Shown here: in pieces, positions 29,437-38,918 of the stretch
Numbering within the stretch: the stretch's first letter is position 1
Layout: every line of letters begins with the position of its first letter
NCBI GenBank assembly: GCA_016715885.1
Contig: JADJXL010000001.1
Span: forward strand, 248,001 to 312,000
Source: Polyangiaceae bacterium
GTDB taxonomy: Bacteria; Myxococcota_A; Polyangia; Polyangiales; Polyangiaceae
Direction: 5' to 3'
Length of the DNA stretch: 64,000 nt
Made by a program: the position numbers and the translations under genes
The notes under the pieces: generated by a model
Databases searched by the model: none
What the model was told of the DNA's origin: nothing
The model's input: only the letters and a program-made list of their open reading frames with translations

Positions 29437-29889
29437 ATGGCTGAAGTCAAGTATGGCAACGTCACCGTCACCATTCCGGATTCGCTCACGCCGCCCGCAA
29501 AGGCCGGCAAGATGTCGGCGGACGAAGTTCGCCGATTACCAAAAGCTCGGCGCGGCATTGGTCTCGTCGGAGCCCATACGGCGGATGCGATTGCCAAAGC
29601 CGGTAGCAAGCTCACGCTGCCTCCCGACGTCAATGCGACGACATTGGCCGCTGCATGCTCGCGCGCCGAGGAAATCGATCAGGTCATCGTCGATTTGGAG
29701 GTCGTGCTCGGCATCCTGAAGCAAGCCAATTTGCTCTTCGACGCGGAAGCATGGGAGATGCTCCGCAAAGTCAATGGTCAGCTCAAGGAGCAAATGAAAT
29801 ACGCGCCCGAGCTCGAGCCGATATTTCGCGTCTTGATCGATTTCATGAGCCGCAGTCCACGCGGCGGACAGGATCCAACGGAAGGGTGA
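29437..29889 (+). CDS. hypothetical protein
   Basis: A 150-residue soluble protein with a good ribosome-binding site (AAGGAG, 9 bases before the ATG). It begins MAEVKYGNVTVTIPDSLTPP, has a basic loop LPKARRGIGLVGAHTADAIA, and then a long helical region (about 70-135) with ARAEEIDQ-like heptads that could form a coiled coil or helical bundle. No family is recognised. It is transcribed away from the second toxin module and may have nothing to do with it. Confidence 0.6.
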   Translation: MAEVKYGNVTVTIPDSLTPPAKAGKMSADEVRRLPKARRGIGLVGAHTADAIAKAGSKLTLPPDVNATTLAAACSRAEEIDQVIVDLEVVLGILKQANLLFDAEAWEMLRKVNGQLKEQMKYAPELEPIFRVLIDFMSRSPRGGQDPTEG

Positions 29890-29923
29890 GACGCTTCGCG
29901 CACCGCCCTGCATTCACCCCGCA

Positions 29924-30445
29924 TCAATCACAAGCCTGTCCAAGTTGCTTGGCCGAGTTTCGGAACGTCTCGTGCTGCTTGCTGCATTCGGCATCGGTAA
30001 GCGCACGCAGCGCTTCGCACGTGCGCTCGTTCTGCGGCTGGCCAGGCACGGCGCCGAGGAGGGCTTTGCAGCACGCCACGGCCTTGTCGCACGCGTCTGC
30101 ATTGCCATGATTTGCGCGAGTGGATGCGGGTAGGGACGTTCGGTGAGGCCTGCCGGTGCCGCTACGGGCCATGATTGCGATCACGACGCCACCCACGGCG
30201 AGGCCGACAACCAAGAGCCCAAGCGCGACGGAGAGCACGACGACTTGTTTGGCCTTGGCCGCGGAGACGTGAATGTGCCCGTAGTTCTGCGTGCCGCTCG
30301 GTGCAGGAGGGTCCACGCGGTTCGGCAAGTGGATGAACGAGCTTCGCTGACAATAACTGCACGTGACCACGGCGGCTTGCGGATTGATGCGCAATCCGGC
30401 GCCGCAGTGGGGACACGAGACCTTGATGATGCGAGGTTCGAACAC
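29924..30445 (-). CDS. zinc-ribbon membrane protein
   Basis: A 173-residue protein with an N-terminal zinc ribbon (CPHCGAGLRINPQAA then CSYC), a Pro-rich spacer, one transmembrane helix (VVVLSVALGLLVVGLAVGGVVIAIM) and a Cys-rich C-terminal domain (ADACDKAVACCKALLG, CEALRALTDAEC). The plan suggests a cytoplasmic ribbon and a periplasmic disulfide-bonded domain. It resembles other myxobacterial proteins of unknown role. It faces the 29437 gene convergently. Confidence 0.65.
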   Translation of the reverse strand: MFEPRIIKVSCPHCGAGLRINPQAAVVTCSYCQRSSFIHLPNRVDPPAPSGTQNYGHIHVSAAKAKQVVVLSVALGLLVVGLAVGGVVIAIMARSGTGRPHRTSLPASTRANHGNADACDKAVACCKALLGAVPGQPQNERTCEALRALTDAECSKQHETFRNSAKQLGQACD

Positions 30446-30730
30446 CGGACGAGGATATAACGAACGAGCGGGTCGTGTCCACGGTCATCGTCGTGGTCGT
30501 CGAGTGAATGGCAAGCGACGAAGACGCCTGGCGCAATGAATGCCGAAATGGCTGGCTCGGTTGTTTGGCTCGCCGAGCCGCAAAGCGAAACCCGTAGCTA
30601 CCTCTTCGAGGCGAGCGTCTCATGATCCGGCTGAATCTGGGCATGCACATGGCGCAGGGGACGAGCACGGTAGGAGGCTGGGACCAAGGATGCGGCGCTT
30701 TCTCGTGGCCACGATTTTGGGGAAAGCACG

Positions 30731-33037
30731 ATGTGGACACGTAATGCGGGCGTCAACCGGCTGATCGAAGTCATCGAGGCCAAGAAGCTCGGATTCCGAA
30801 CAATCGCAAACCGCGTTGTATCCAGCATTTTGCATCGTAGCAACGCCACGGCGGAAGAAGAAGAGACGAGCCGAAAATTGATGCATGCCCACGCCATCCT
30901 GGATGCGCTGTACGCGAACGCGCCCATCGGGCTTGGGTATCACGATGACGAATTGCGCTATCGACGCTTGAACGCTCATTTGGCAGCGTTCAATGGCCGA
31001 CCGATCGAAGAGCACATCGGCCGAACGCTCCGGGAGGTCGTTCCCCATATCGCGCCGCAAATCGAGACGCTCATGCGAGATCTTTTGACACCGGGTGCGG
31101 TTGCGCGTGAACTGGAGCTCTCCGGCGAGACGCCTGCGGCGCCCGGTAGATTGAAACATTGGCTCGTGAATTTTTATCCAGTGGTCGATCCGGACACGAA
31201 ACGGCGGGGGATAGGGGTGATCGTCCGCGATGTGACGGTCGAAAAAGAAGCGCTGCGGGCGCTCGACACGAGGGCCCGCCAACAGGCCGAGGTTGCGGCA
31301 TTGGGTGTTCGTGCATTACAAGCGAAAGATCTTCAGACCGTTTTTGATGACGCAGTCACGACGGTGACGCGGACGCTCGGCACGGACTTCGCGAAGCTGC
31401 TCGAGTTTGCCGAAGACAAGCAAGAGCTCGTTCTTCGGGCGGGAGTTGGCTGGAAGGAGGGTCTCGTGGGCCATGCATCGGTCACGACAGGACGCGGATC
31501 GCAAGCCGGTTTTACGCTTCTGTGTCGAACGCCGGTCATCGTCGATGATTTGCGAACGGAGACTCGGTTCAGCGGGCCTTCGCTCCTGACCGAGCACGGC
31601 GTGACAAGCGGCGTGAGTACAGTCATTGAAGCGCCCGCGCTCGAGGGGCAGCCGTACGGCATTTTGGCGACGCATACGCGTCAGAAGCGCTCGTTCACGC
31701 CTGAAGACGCGGCGTTTCTGCAGTCCGTGGCCAACGTCGTGGGCGCGAGCATTCTGCGTGTGCGCTTGGAAGAGCGCGCGTCGACAGAACGACGCCGAGG
31801 CGACGTGCAACAGTTCTTGTCCGAGGCTGGTTCGATCCTCGCATCGACACTCGATTACGAAGAAACGATAACCAAGTTTGCGCACCTTTGTGTGCGTCAT
31901 CTGGCGGATTGCTGCGTGATCCATCTTTGGGACGAGGCGCCTATCAGGAGGCTCCGAGCCGTGCATCGTGATCACGCAATGGCAAACCTCGCTGAAGCAT
32001 TGCAAAATATGCAGCTCGACCCAGACAAACCGCATCTGGCCTACGCAGTGAAACAGACGCAGCGTCCGGTGCTCATCGCGGAGCTTTCGGCCGAACAGAT
32101 CGCTTCGATGGCGCAGAACGAGCTGCATTTGCAGCTCCTGCACGAATTGAATCCGGTGTCGATGATGGGCCTGCCCCTTCGAGCGCACGGGCGCATGCTG
32201 GGTGCGCTCGTGTTATTGTGCTGCCATGCGGATCGCCGCTATGGCGCGGAAGACCTTCGGACTGCGGAGGAATTGGCTCACCGTGCAGCGCTCGCCGTGG
32301 AGAGCGCGCGTCTCTATGGTCACGCGCAGCGCGCCATTCACGCGCGCGACGAGGTGCTCGCCATTGTTGCGCACGACCTACGCAATCCGCTCACCATGAT
32401 CGACCTGACCGCGGCTGCGCTTGCGAGGCAGGTTTCCGACGAATCCAGGTCGCGCGTGGAAAAAGCCGTCAAGCAAATTCAAGGCGCGGCCAATCGGGCA
32501 AACCATTTGATCCAGGACCTCGTCGACGTCGCGAGCATCGAAGCCGGCAAGCTCGGGCTCGAACGCACCGCGGTGCAGCCCGACGCGGTCGTCGCGGATG
32601 CGATCGAGCTGCTTGGCGGCAGCGCATCGGAGGCGCACCTCGCGGTCGAAGCTTCGACGCAGCACGGAATTCCGCCCGTATTCGGAGATAGGGACCGACT
32701 TCTTCAGGTACTGGCGAATTTGCTCGGGAATGCGGTGAAGTTTACGCCACCCGGTGGCCGCATTCGTGTCCGCGCCGAGCGTCGCGACAGTGAAATCCTC
32801 TTTTGGGTCGCCGACACGGGCCAGGGCATGACACCCGAGCATTTGGCGAGGATCTTCGATTGCTTTTGGCAAGCGCGCCCGACGGGCCGGCGTGGAGCGG
32901 GCCTTGGCCTGAGCATCGCCAAAGGGATTGTCGAAGCGCATGGAGGGCGCATTTGGGCCGAGAGCACGCCAGGGCAGGGGAGCATTTTTTATTTTACGGT
33001 ACCGATTGCGCTTCTCGATATCGGTGCTTCAGCGTAA
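30731..33037 (+). CDS. PAS-GAF-GAF sensor histidine kinase
   Basis: A 768-residue soluble histidine kinase, first gene of a signalling cluster. Domains in order: PAS (about 50-175; ILDALYANAPIGLGYHDDEL), GAF (about 195-345), GAF (about 370-525), HisKA with the phospho-His in VAHDLRNPLTMIDL, and HATPase with N-box NLLGNAVKFTPPGG, G1 DTGQGM and G2 GLGLSIAKGIVEAHGG. All catalytic boxes look intact. There is no transmembrane segment or receiver, so it senses cytoplasmic signals and must pass phosphate to a separate receiver, perhaps one of those in the next genes. GGGGAAAG precedes the ATG. Confidence 0.9.
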   Translation: MWTRNAGVNRLIEVIEAKKLGFRTIANRVVSSILHRSNATAEEEETSRKLMHAHAILDALYANAPIGLGYHDDELRYRRLNAHLAAFNGRPIEEHIGRTLREVVPHIAPQIETLMRDLLTPGAVARELELSGETPAAPGRLKHWLVNFYPVVDPDTKRRGIGVIVRDVTVEKEALRALDTRARQQAEVAALGVRALQAKDLQTVFDDAVTTVTRTLGTDFAKLLEFAEDKQELVLRAGVGWKEGLVGHASVTTGRGSQAGFTLLCRTPVIVDDLRTETRFSGPSLLTEHGVTSGVSTVIEAPALEGQPYGILATHTRQKRSFTPEDAAFLQSVANVVGASILRVRLEERASTERRRGDVQQFLSEAGSILASTLDYEETITKFAHLCVRHLADCCVIHLWDEAPIRRLRAVHRDHAMANLAEALQNMQLDPDKPHLAYAVKQTQRPVLIAELSAEQIASMAQNELHLQLLHELNPVSMMGLPLRAHGRMLGALVLLCCHADRRYGAEDLRTAEELAHRAALAVESARLYGHAQRAIHARDEVLAIVAHDLRNPLTMIDLTAAALARQVSDESRSRVEKAVKQIQGAANRANHLIQDLVDVASIEAGKLGLERTAVQPDAVVADAIELLGGSASEAHLAVEASTQHGIPPVFGDRDRLLQVLANLLGNAVKFTPPGGRIRVRAERRDSEILFWVADTGQGMTPEHLARIFDCFWQARPTGRRGAGLGLSIAKGIVEAHGGRIWAESTPGQGSIFYFTVPIALLDIGASA

Positions 33038-33214
33038 CCATTTCATAGCGGCCAACCCGACTGTCCTACCCTCGCGCACGATGGGTTTGTCCGGTGAACT
33101 TTTTCTTCTCGCACGGACGCCTTTCATCGTGTAAGCTGCGCGCACATCGGCAGGCTTTTCCGGATGATGGCAAGCGAACGGATCCGTCATGGTGGACAGC
33201 GAGGTCATTCTGTA

Positions 33215-36200
33215 ATGATCGGGAAAAACCATAAAGGACATCCACTGCTCCACCTGGCAATGCTGCTGACCGCGGCATCTGTCTTCGTGGCCGACTTGGC
33301 GACGCCTCTCGGCGTTACCACCTGGTTTTTCTATATCGTTCCGGTCGTCCTTTCCCTCTTCACCTGGCGACCGAACCTTCCGCTCGTGGTGGCCGCGGGG
33401 TGCACCGCCCTCATCCTTACGGGTTTTACCTTGTCGCCTCCGCCGCAGGGGCTTTCTGTCTGGGTGATCCTCACCAATCGCCTTTTTGGATTGGTCACCA
33501 TTTGGGGCGTCGCCTTCGTCGTCCGTACGTTCGTCGCGGCCAGACGCAGCCTCGCCGAGCGCGACTGGGTGAGGGAAGGACAAGCCAAACTCTCCGCGAG
33601 CATGCAAGGTGAACAGACGCCGGACGAGCTGGGCGACAACATTCTTTCTAGCCTTTGCAAATACCTCGGCGTCCCCATGGGGGCGCTCTATGTCCGCGAA
33701 GAGAATGCAAGTGGCTCGCTCTACCGCATCGCCGGCTATTCGCTGCCCGAGAAAGCGAATGGACCGAGCAGCGTCCGCCTTGGCGAGGGGCTCGTGGGAC
33801 AGGCGGCCAAGGACAACCGGTTGCTCCAATTCCACGACGTGCCAGAAGATCACTTCGCCGTCACTTCCGGGCTTGGAAAAAGCAAACCGCGCCATGTCCT
33901 CGTCGCCCCCGCCGCTGCCGATGGGACCGTTCATGGCGCGCTGGAACTGGGCTTTTTCAATGATATTTCGCCGGCCGACGTCGAGCTGCTCGAAACCTGC
34001 TCGTATTCCATCGGCATCGCCATTCGGTCTCTGCAGTACCGAACGCGCCTAGAAGAGCTTCTGGCCGAAACGCGGCAACAGACCGAGGAGCTCCAGAGCC
34101 AGCAATCGCGTCTCGAAGCCCAACAAGCCGAGCTCGAGCAGACCAACGCGCAACTGGAGGAACAAACCGCAGCGATCGAAAGCCAACGCGACGCGCTCGC
34201 GATGGCGCAAGGGGAATTGGTCGAAAAGGCCAACGATCTCGCACGCGCCAATCGATACAAGTCGGAATTTTTGGCGAACATGAGCCACGAGCTTCGCACG
34301 CCATTGAACAGTGCGCTCATTCTCTCCAAGCACCTCGCTGAAAACCCCGAAGGCAATCTGTCGCCCTTGCAGGTCAAGCACGCGGAAATGATTCACGCAT
34401 CGGGCACCGACTTGCTGGCCTTGATCGACGACATCCTCGACCTGTCGCGAATCGAAGCAGGTCGCATGGAAATGCATTCCGAACCCGTCGAGCTGGCTCG
34501 CGTGGTCGAAATGTCGACGCGCACGCTCCAACCCATCGCCCAAGAAAAACGTCTTGGTTTCCGCACCATCATCGAACCGGGAACACCGAGCGTCCTGACG
34601 AGCGATTCGATTCGAATCCAGCAAATCCTCCGGAATTTGTTGTCGAACGCATTGAAGTTCACGGAGTTTGGCGAGGTGTCTTTGCACGTCCGCGGCCTCG
34701 ATGGTGACAAGATTTCGTTCACCGTCCGAGACACGGGCATTGGCATTCCCAAGGACAAGCAAGACATCATTTTCGAGGCATTCCGCCAGGCGAATGGAGG
34801 CACGCAGCGCAAGTTTGGTGGGACGGGCTTGGGATTGACCATTTCGCGCGAGCTGGCTCGACGGCTGGGCGGAGACATTCACGTCGAAAGCTCGCCGGGC
34901 CAAGGCAGCGCATTCACGTTGACCTTGCCCGTGCACTTCGTCCCCGAAGCGGCCGAACCTCCGTCCGAGCGGCCTGCGCCGATTGCACCCACGCAGGCTC
35001 CGGCCCCCGTGACGCTTCCTGTCCCGCAATCCTCGCCCGCGTTGCTCAATGGTGATGCCAGTTTGGCCGACGCGACCGATGATCGGGCGCACGTCACCCC
35101 GAACGATAGAACCATTTTGGTCGTCGAGGACGATGAGCGGTTTGCAAGCATTCTCCTCGACCTTGCGCACGAGCTGAAGTTCAAGTGCATCATTGGCAAG
35201 AATGTGGCCGAGGGGTTGGCGCTCGCGCAGACGTACCATCCGAGCGCCATCGTGCTCGACATGCACCTGCCCGATCAGTCGGGTTTGTCGCTGCTCGAGC
35301 GATTGAAGAACACCGGCACGCTCCGGCACATTCCGGTTCACGTCATGTCCGTCACGGATTACACGCAGCAGGCGCTCGAAATGGGGGCGATCGGTTATGC
35401 GCTGAAGCCCGTCAAGCGCGACCAGATCATGCAGGCGTTCCAGCGCATCGAGCGTCAGCTCGTCCAGAAAGTCAAGCGTGTTTTGATCATCGAGGACGTG
35501 GCCGTGCAGCGTGAAAGCATCGTCCAGTTGCTGAGCGCCGATAACGTGGAAATCACGTCGGTCGCCACCGGTGCCGAAGCGCTCAGGCAACTCGCTCAGA
35601 CGAGCTTCGATTGCATGGTTTTGGACCTGACGCTGCCCGACATGTCCGGCTACGACCTGCTCGACAAAATGGCCAGCGGCGAAGTTTTTTCGTTCCCGCC
35701 GGTCATCGTGTACACGGGCCGGTCCCTGACGAGCGACGAAGAGCTGCGGCTGCGTCGGTATACCAATTCGATCGTCATCAAAGGCGCGCGTTCTCCGGAA
35801 AGGTTGCTCGATGAAGTGACGCTGTTCTTGCACCAAGTCGAATCCAAGCTTCATCCGGAAAAACGCCGTATGCTCCAGGCCGTTCGGCACCGTGAAGCAG
35901 CGCTCGAAGGCCGTCGCGTGCTCCTCGTCGAGGACGACGTGCGCAATATATTTGCCCTTTCGAGCGTGCTCGAGCGCAAGGGCATGAAGGTCGACATTGC
36001 CCGCAATGGAAAGGAAGCCCTGGCAGCGCTCGACGGCGCAGGCGGGAATTCGGCTGCCGAAGTGGACCTCGTGCTGATGGATGTCATGATGCCCGAAATG
36101 GATGGCTTGACGGCCATGCAAGAGATCCGCAAGCAACCCGAGCTGAGGAAGCTGCCGATCATTGCATTGACGGCGCAGGCCATGCCCGACGATCGGAAAA

Positions 36201-36292
36201 AATGCCTCGACGCTGGGGCGAACGACTACATCCCCAAACCCCTCGACATCGACAAACTGCTATCGCTCGTACGAGTATGGATGCCCAAATAG
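33215..36292 (+). CDS. membrane GAF hybrid histidine kinase with three receivers
   Basis: About 1025 residues from ATG 33215, which places the first helix near the N terminus; ATG 33164 is an alternative. Three transmembrane segments lie in the first 110 residues, followed by GAF (about 130-280) and a Gln/Glu-rich coiled coil (ETRQQTEELQSQQSRLEAQQ). HisKA follows (NMSHELRTPLNSAL), then HATPase (NLLSNALKFTEFG, DTGIGIPKDKQ, GTGLGLTISREL), a Pro-rich linker and three receiver domains. Their phospho-acceptor Asp residues are in VLDMHLPDQSG, VLDLTLPDMSGYDLL and LMDVMMPEMDGLTAM. This is a phosphorelay hub; its last 16 bases overlap cheR. Confidence 0.92.
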   Translation: MIGKNHKGHPLLHLAMLLTAASVFVADLATPLGVTTWFFYIVPVVLSLFTWRPNLPLVVAAGCTALILTGFTLSPPPQGLSVWVILTNRLFGLVTIWGVAFVVRTFVAARRSLAERDWVREGQAKLSASMQGEQTPDELGDNILSSLCKYLGVPMGALYVREENASGSLYRIAGYSLPEKANGPSSVRLGEGLVGQAAKDNRLLQFHDVPEDHFAVTSGLGKSKPRHVLVAPAAADGTVHGALELGFFNDISPADVELLETCSYSIGIAIRSLQYRTRLEELLAETRQQTEELQSQQSRLEAQQAELEQTNAQLEEQTAAIESQRDALAMAQGELVEKANDLARANRYKSEFLANMSHELRTPLNSALILSKHLAENPEGNLSPLQVKHAEMIHASGTDLLALIDDILDLSRIEAGRMEMHSEPVELARVVEMSTRTLQPIAQEKRLGFRTIIEPGTPSVLTSDSIRIQQILRNLLSNALKFTEFGEVSLHVRGLDGDKISFTVRDTGIGIPKDKQDIIFEAFRQANGGTQRKFGGTGLGLTISRELARRLGGDIHVESSPGQGSAFTLTLPVHFVPEAAEPPSERPAPIAPTQAPAPVTLPVPQSSPALLNGDASLADATDDRAHVTPNDRTILVVEDDERFASILLDLAHELKFKCIIGKNVAEGLALAQTYHPSAIVLDMHLPDQSGLSLLERLKNTGTLRHIPVHVMSVTDYTQQALEMGAIGYALKPVKRDQIMQAFQRIERQLVQKVKRVLIIEDVAVQRESIVQLLSADNVEITSVATGAEALRQLAQTSFDCMVLDLTLPDMSGYDLLDKMASGEVFSFPPVIVYTGRSLTSDEELRLRRYTNSIVIKGARSPERLLDEVTLFLHQVESKLHPEKRRMLQAVRHREAALEGRRVLLVEDDVRNIFALSSVLERKGMKVDIARNGKEALAALDGAGGNSAAEVDLVLMDVMMPEMDGLTAMQEIRKQPELRKLPIIALTAQAMPDDRKKCLDAGANDYIPKPLDIDKLLSLVRVWMPK

Positions 36293-37122
36293 GAGCGCAG
36301 GTGCAAAGCGAAATTCGCGACATCGAGCTCAAGCTGCTCCTCGAGGCCATCTACCTCAGGTATTATTACGACTTCCGTGGCTATTCGTCGACCTCGCTCG
36401 CCCGGCGCCTCGATCAGGCCATGACCAAGCTGGAATGCCGCACCATTTCCTGCTTGCAAGAAAAAATCCTCTACGAGCCGGCGGCGTTCGGCGAGCTGCT
36501 CTCGTATCTCACCGTGCAAGTCAGCGAAATGTTCAGGGATCCATCGTTTTTCCTGGCACTTCGAGAAAAAGTGGTCCCTTATTTGCGCACGTACCCGTCC
36601 TTGAGGATTTGGGTCGCAGGCTGCAGCGCGGGGGAAGAAGTGTATTCATTGGCGATCCTTCTGCGAGAAGAAGGGCTACTCGAGCGTTCGTTGATTTATG
36701 CCACCGACATCAATCCCAAAGCATTGGAACGGGCCAAGGCGGGCATCTACCCGCTCGATCGCGTCGCCGAATCCAGCGCAGCGTATCTCGCCGCCGGCGG
36801 ACACGGCTCGCTCGTCGACTATTATACCGCCGGGTATGGCTCGGCCATTCTCGACAAGACGCTCCGAAGCAACGTCGTTTTTTCAGACCATAGCCTGACC
36901 ACCGACGGCGTCTTTGCCGAAGTCCAGCTCGTTCTTTGCCGAAATGTCCTCATTTATTTCGACCGCCCGCTCCAAGACCGCGCGTTCGGCCTGTTCCGAG
37001 ATTCTTTGTGCCACAAAGGATTCTTGGGTCTGGGAATGAGGGAAACGGTCGACTTCTCCGCCCACGCATCGGCATTCACGAATTTTGTACGCGAAGATCG
37101 GATATTCCAAAAGTGCTCATGA
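36277..37122 (+). CDS. cheR: CheR-type MCP methyltransferase
   Basis: A 281-residue SAM-dependent methyltransferase of the CheR family, which methylates receptor glutamates. ATG 36277 starts inside the previous gene (16-base overlap), indicating translational coupling. The N-terminal helical domain (YYYDFRGYSSTSLARRL) is followed by the SAM-binding loop WVAGCSAGEEVYSLAILL, ATDINPKALERAKAG and the CheR signature LVLCRNVLIYFDRPLQ. No CheB, CheA or receptor gene is near, so it may act with the hybrid kinases rather than in classical chemotaxis, as reported for other CheR/hybrid-kinase clusters. Confidence 0.92.
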   Translation: MDAQIGAQVQSEIRDIELKLLLEAIYLRYYYDFRGYSSTSLARRLDQAMTKLECRTISCLQEKILYEPAAFGELLSYLTVQVSEMFRDPSFFLALREKVVPYLRTYPSLRIWVAGCSAGEEVYSLAILLREEGLLERSLIYATDINPKALERAKAGIYPLDRVAESSAAYLAAGGHGSLVDYYTAGYGSAILDKTLRSNVVFSDHSLTTDGVFAEVQLVLCRNVLIYFDRPLQDRAFGLFRDSLCHKGFLGLGMRETVDFSAHASAFTNFVREDRIFQKCS

Positions 37123-37264
37123 ATTCCGTGCGTTTTTGCAATGATAATCAAGGTGTATGTCGCAGCGACGTACGGATTTGCCTTGTTGCACGTGTCCGAA
37201 TTGCCCTAGAATGCGCGTGGCGATCGGCTTGGTACGTGGGAGGCGCGGAAGCGTGAGGGTGGAG

Positions 37265-38806
37265 ATGACGACCCGTTCGAAAATCCTGCTCGTCGATGAC
37301 AGAGAAGCGAACCTGGTCGCACTGGAAACGATGCTCGGCCAGACCGATTGCGACATGCTGAGGGCTCAGTCCGGCACGGAGGCGCTGGAATTGCTGCTTT
37401 TGCACGAGGTCGCGCTGGCGCTCATCGACGTGCAGATGCCCGAAATGGACGGCTTTGAATTGGCGGAGCTCATGCGTGGATCGGAGCGCACGCAGGCGGT
37501 GCCGATCATCTTCGTGACGGCGGGCGTGCACGACGAAGCGCGCGAATTCAAGGGGTACGACGCGGGGGCGGTGGACTTTCTGGCCAAACCTTTGAATGCT
37601 CGTATTCTGCGCAGCAAGGTCGAAGTGTTTTTGGAGCTTCATCGGCACAAGCAGCAGCTTGCACAGCGCGTACGCGAGCTCGAGCGTGCCGAGGAGCGGC
37701 TGCGCGATGCGGATCGCCGCAAAGACGAATTCCTCGCGGTTCTTTCCCACGAGCTGCGCAACCCGCTCATGGCGATACGCGGGGGCCTATACGTCCTCAA
37801 GCATGTCGATCCGAACAAAGAGCGAGGCCAGCGTGCTCTGGGCGTACTGGATCGGCAGACGATTCAATTGTCGCGCCTGGTCGACGATCTGCTCGATGTG
37901 AGTCGCATCATTCGGGGCAAAGTGCAGCTCCAGCGGGACACGGTCGATCTCTGCGAAATCATACGCCGCGCCGTCGAAGACCATCGGGCGGAATTCGTCA
38001 AGGCAGGTCTTTCGTTGTCGCTCGATTGCCCGGACCAGCCGCTCGTGGCGCATGCGGATGCGGCACGTATTGCGCAAATCGTGGAAAATTTATTGGCCAA
38101 TGCGGCCAAATTCACGCCATCGGGGGGACGCGTCTCAGTGAGTATCTCGCGCGACGAGGACCGAGCCACCTTGCGCGTGCGGGACAGTGGTGTGGGGATA
38201 TCCGACGACATCATGCCGCGTCTTTTCCAGCCTTTTGCGCAGGCCGATCGGACGCTCGATCGCAGTCGCGGCGGGCTCGGCCTGGGTTTGTCGCTCGTGA
38301 AGTCTTTGGCGGAATTGCATGGAGGTTCGGCTGCCGTGCATAGCGATGGACCAGGGTGCGGAACCGAATTCATCATTGTATTGCCCTTGTCCGGGGCTGC
38401 TCTTCCGGCTCGTTCATCGAATGTGCATGACCGGAAGGAGCGCCGTCGCCGCCGGGTGCTCATCGTGGAGGACAACGTGGACGGGGCCGAGTTATTGTGT
38501 GAAGCCATTTCGCACATGGGGCACGACGTGAAAGTGGGGCACGACGGCCCGGCGGCGCTGGAGCTGGCGCGTTCGTTCAAGCCGGACGTCGTCTTTTGCG
38601 ATATCGGGCTTCCGGGCATGGATGGGTACGATGTGGCTCGGCGCTTCAAGTCAGACGAGCAATTGCGCGACATGCGTCTCGTGGCACTGACCGGGTATGC
38701 GCTGGATACGGATCAAAAGCGCGCATTCGAGGCGGGGTTTTCGGACCACGTGGCGAAGCCCCCGTCGTTCGAAGTGCTGGAGCGCATTTTGGCGCAAAGC
38801 GTTTGA
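37265..38806 (+). CDS. receiver-histidine kinase-receiver protein
   Basis: A 513-residue protein from ATG 37265, with GAGG about 8 bases upstream. Order: receiver (about 1-120; LIDVQMPEMDGFELAEL), a coiled linker, HisKA (VLSHELRNPLMAIRG), HATPase (ENLLANAAKFTPSGG, DSGVGISDDI, GGLGLGLSLVKSLAELHGG) and a C-terminal receiver (FCDIGLPGMDGYDVAR). It probably takes phosphate from the upstream kinases on its first receiver and controls its own kinase, acting as an internal relay. It closes the four-gene cluster that starts at 30731. The intergenic gap to cheR is 142 bases, so separate transcription is possible. Confidence 0.9.
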   Translation: MTTRSKILLVDDREANLVALETMLGQTDCDMLRAQSGTEALELLLLHEVALALIDVQMPEMDGFELAELMRGSERTQAVPIIFVTAGVHDEAREFKGYDAGAVDFLAKPLNARILRSKVEVFLELHRHKQQLAQRVRELERAEERLRDADRRKDEFLAVLSHELRNPLMAIRGGLYVLKHVDPNKERGQRALGVLDRQTIQLSRLVDDLLDVSRIIRGKVQLQRDTVDLCEIIRRAVEDHRAEFVKAGLSLSLDCPDQPLVAHADAARIAQIVENLLANAAKFTPSGGRVSVSISRDEDRATLRVRDSGVGISDDIMPRLFQPFAQADRTLDRSRGGLGLGLSLVKSLAELHGGSAAVHSDGPGCGTEFIIVLPLSGAALPARSSNVHDRKERRRRRVLIVEDNVDGAELLCEAISHMGHDVKVGHDGPAALELARSFKPDVVFCDIGLPGMDGYDVARRFKSDEQLRDMRLVALTGYALDTDQKRAFEAGFSDHVAKPPSFEVLERILAQSV

Positions 38807-38918
38807 TGAGGGGCGTGTTCTTCGTGTACATCAAGCGAGTTGCAAAGGTATCGGACGCTGTACACGACGAGCGGGCTGATTGCGATCAAGGTGATCAACC
38901 ATTACGGCGATGAAGTGC

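Noticed and set aside
30540..30764. 74-residue frame before the first kinase
   Set aside because: Begins plausibly (MPKWLARLFG) but soon becomes Arg/His-rich and overlaps the kinase start; no ribosome-binding site seen.
34049..36136. 695-codon minus-strand frame inside the hybrid kinase gene
   Set aside because: Antisense shadow of a gene with intact histidine-kinase and receiver motifs; its composition (many His, Gln, Arg) is typical of such shadows.
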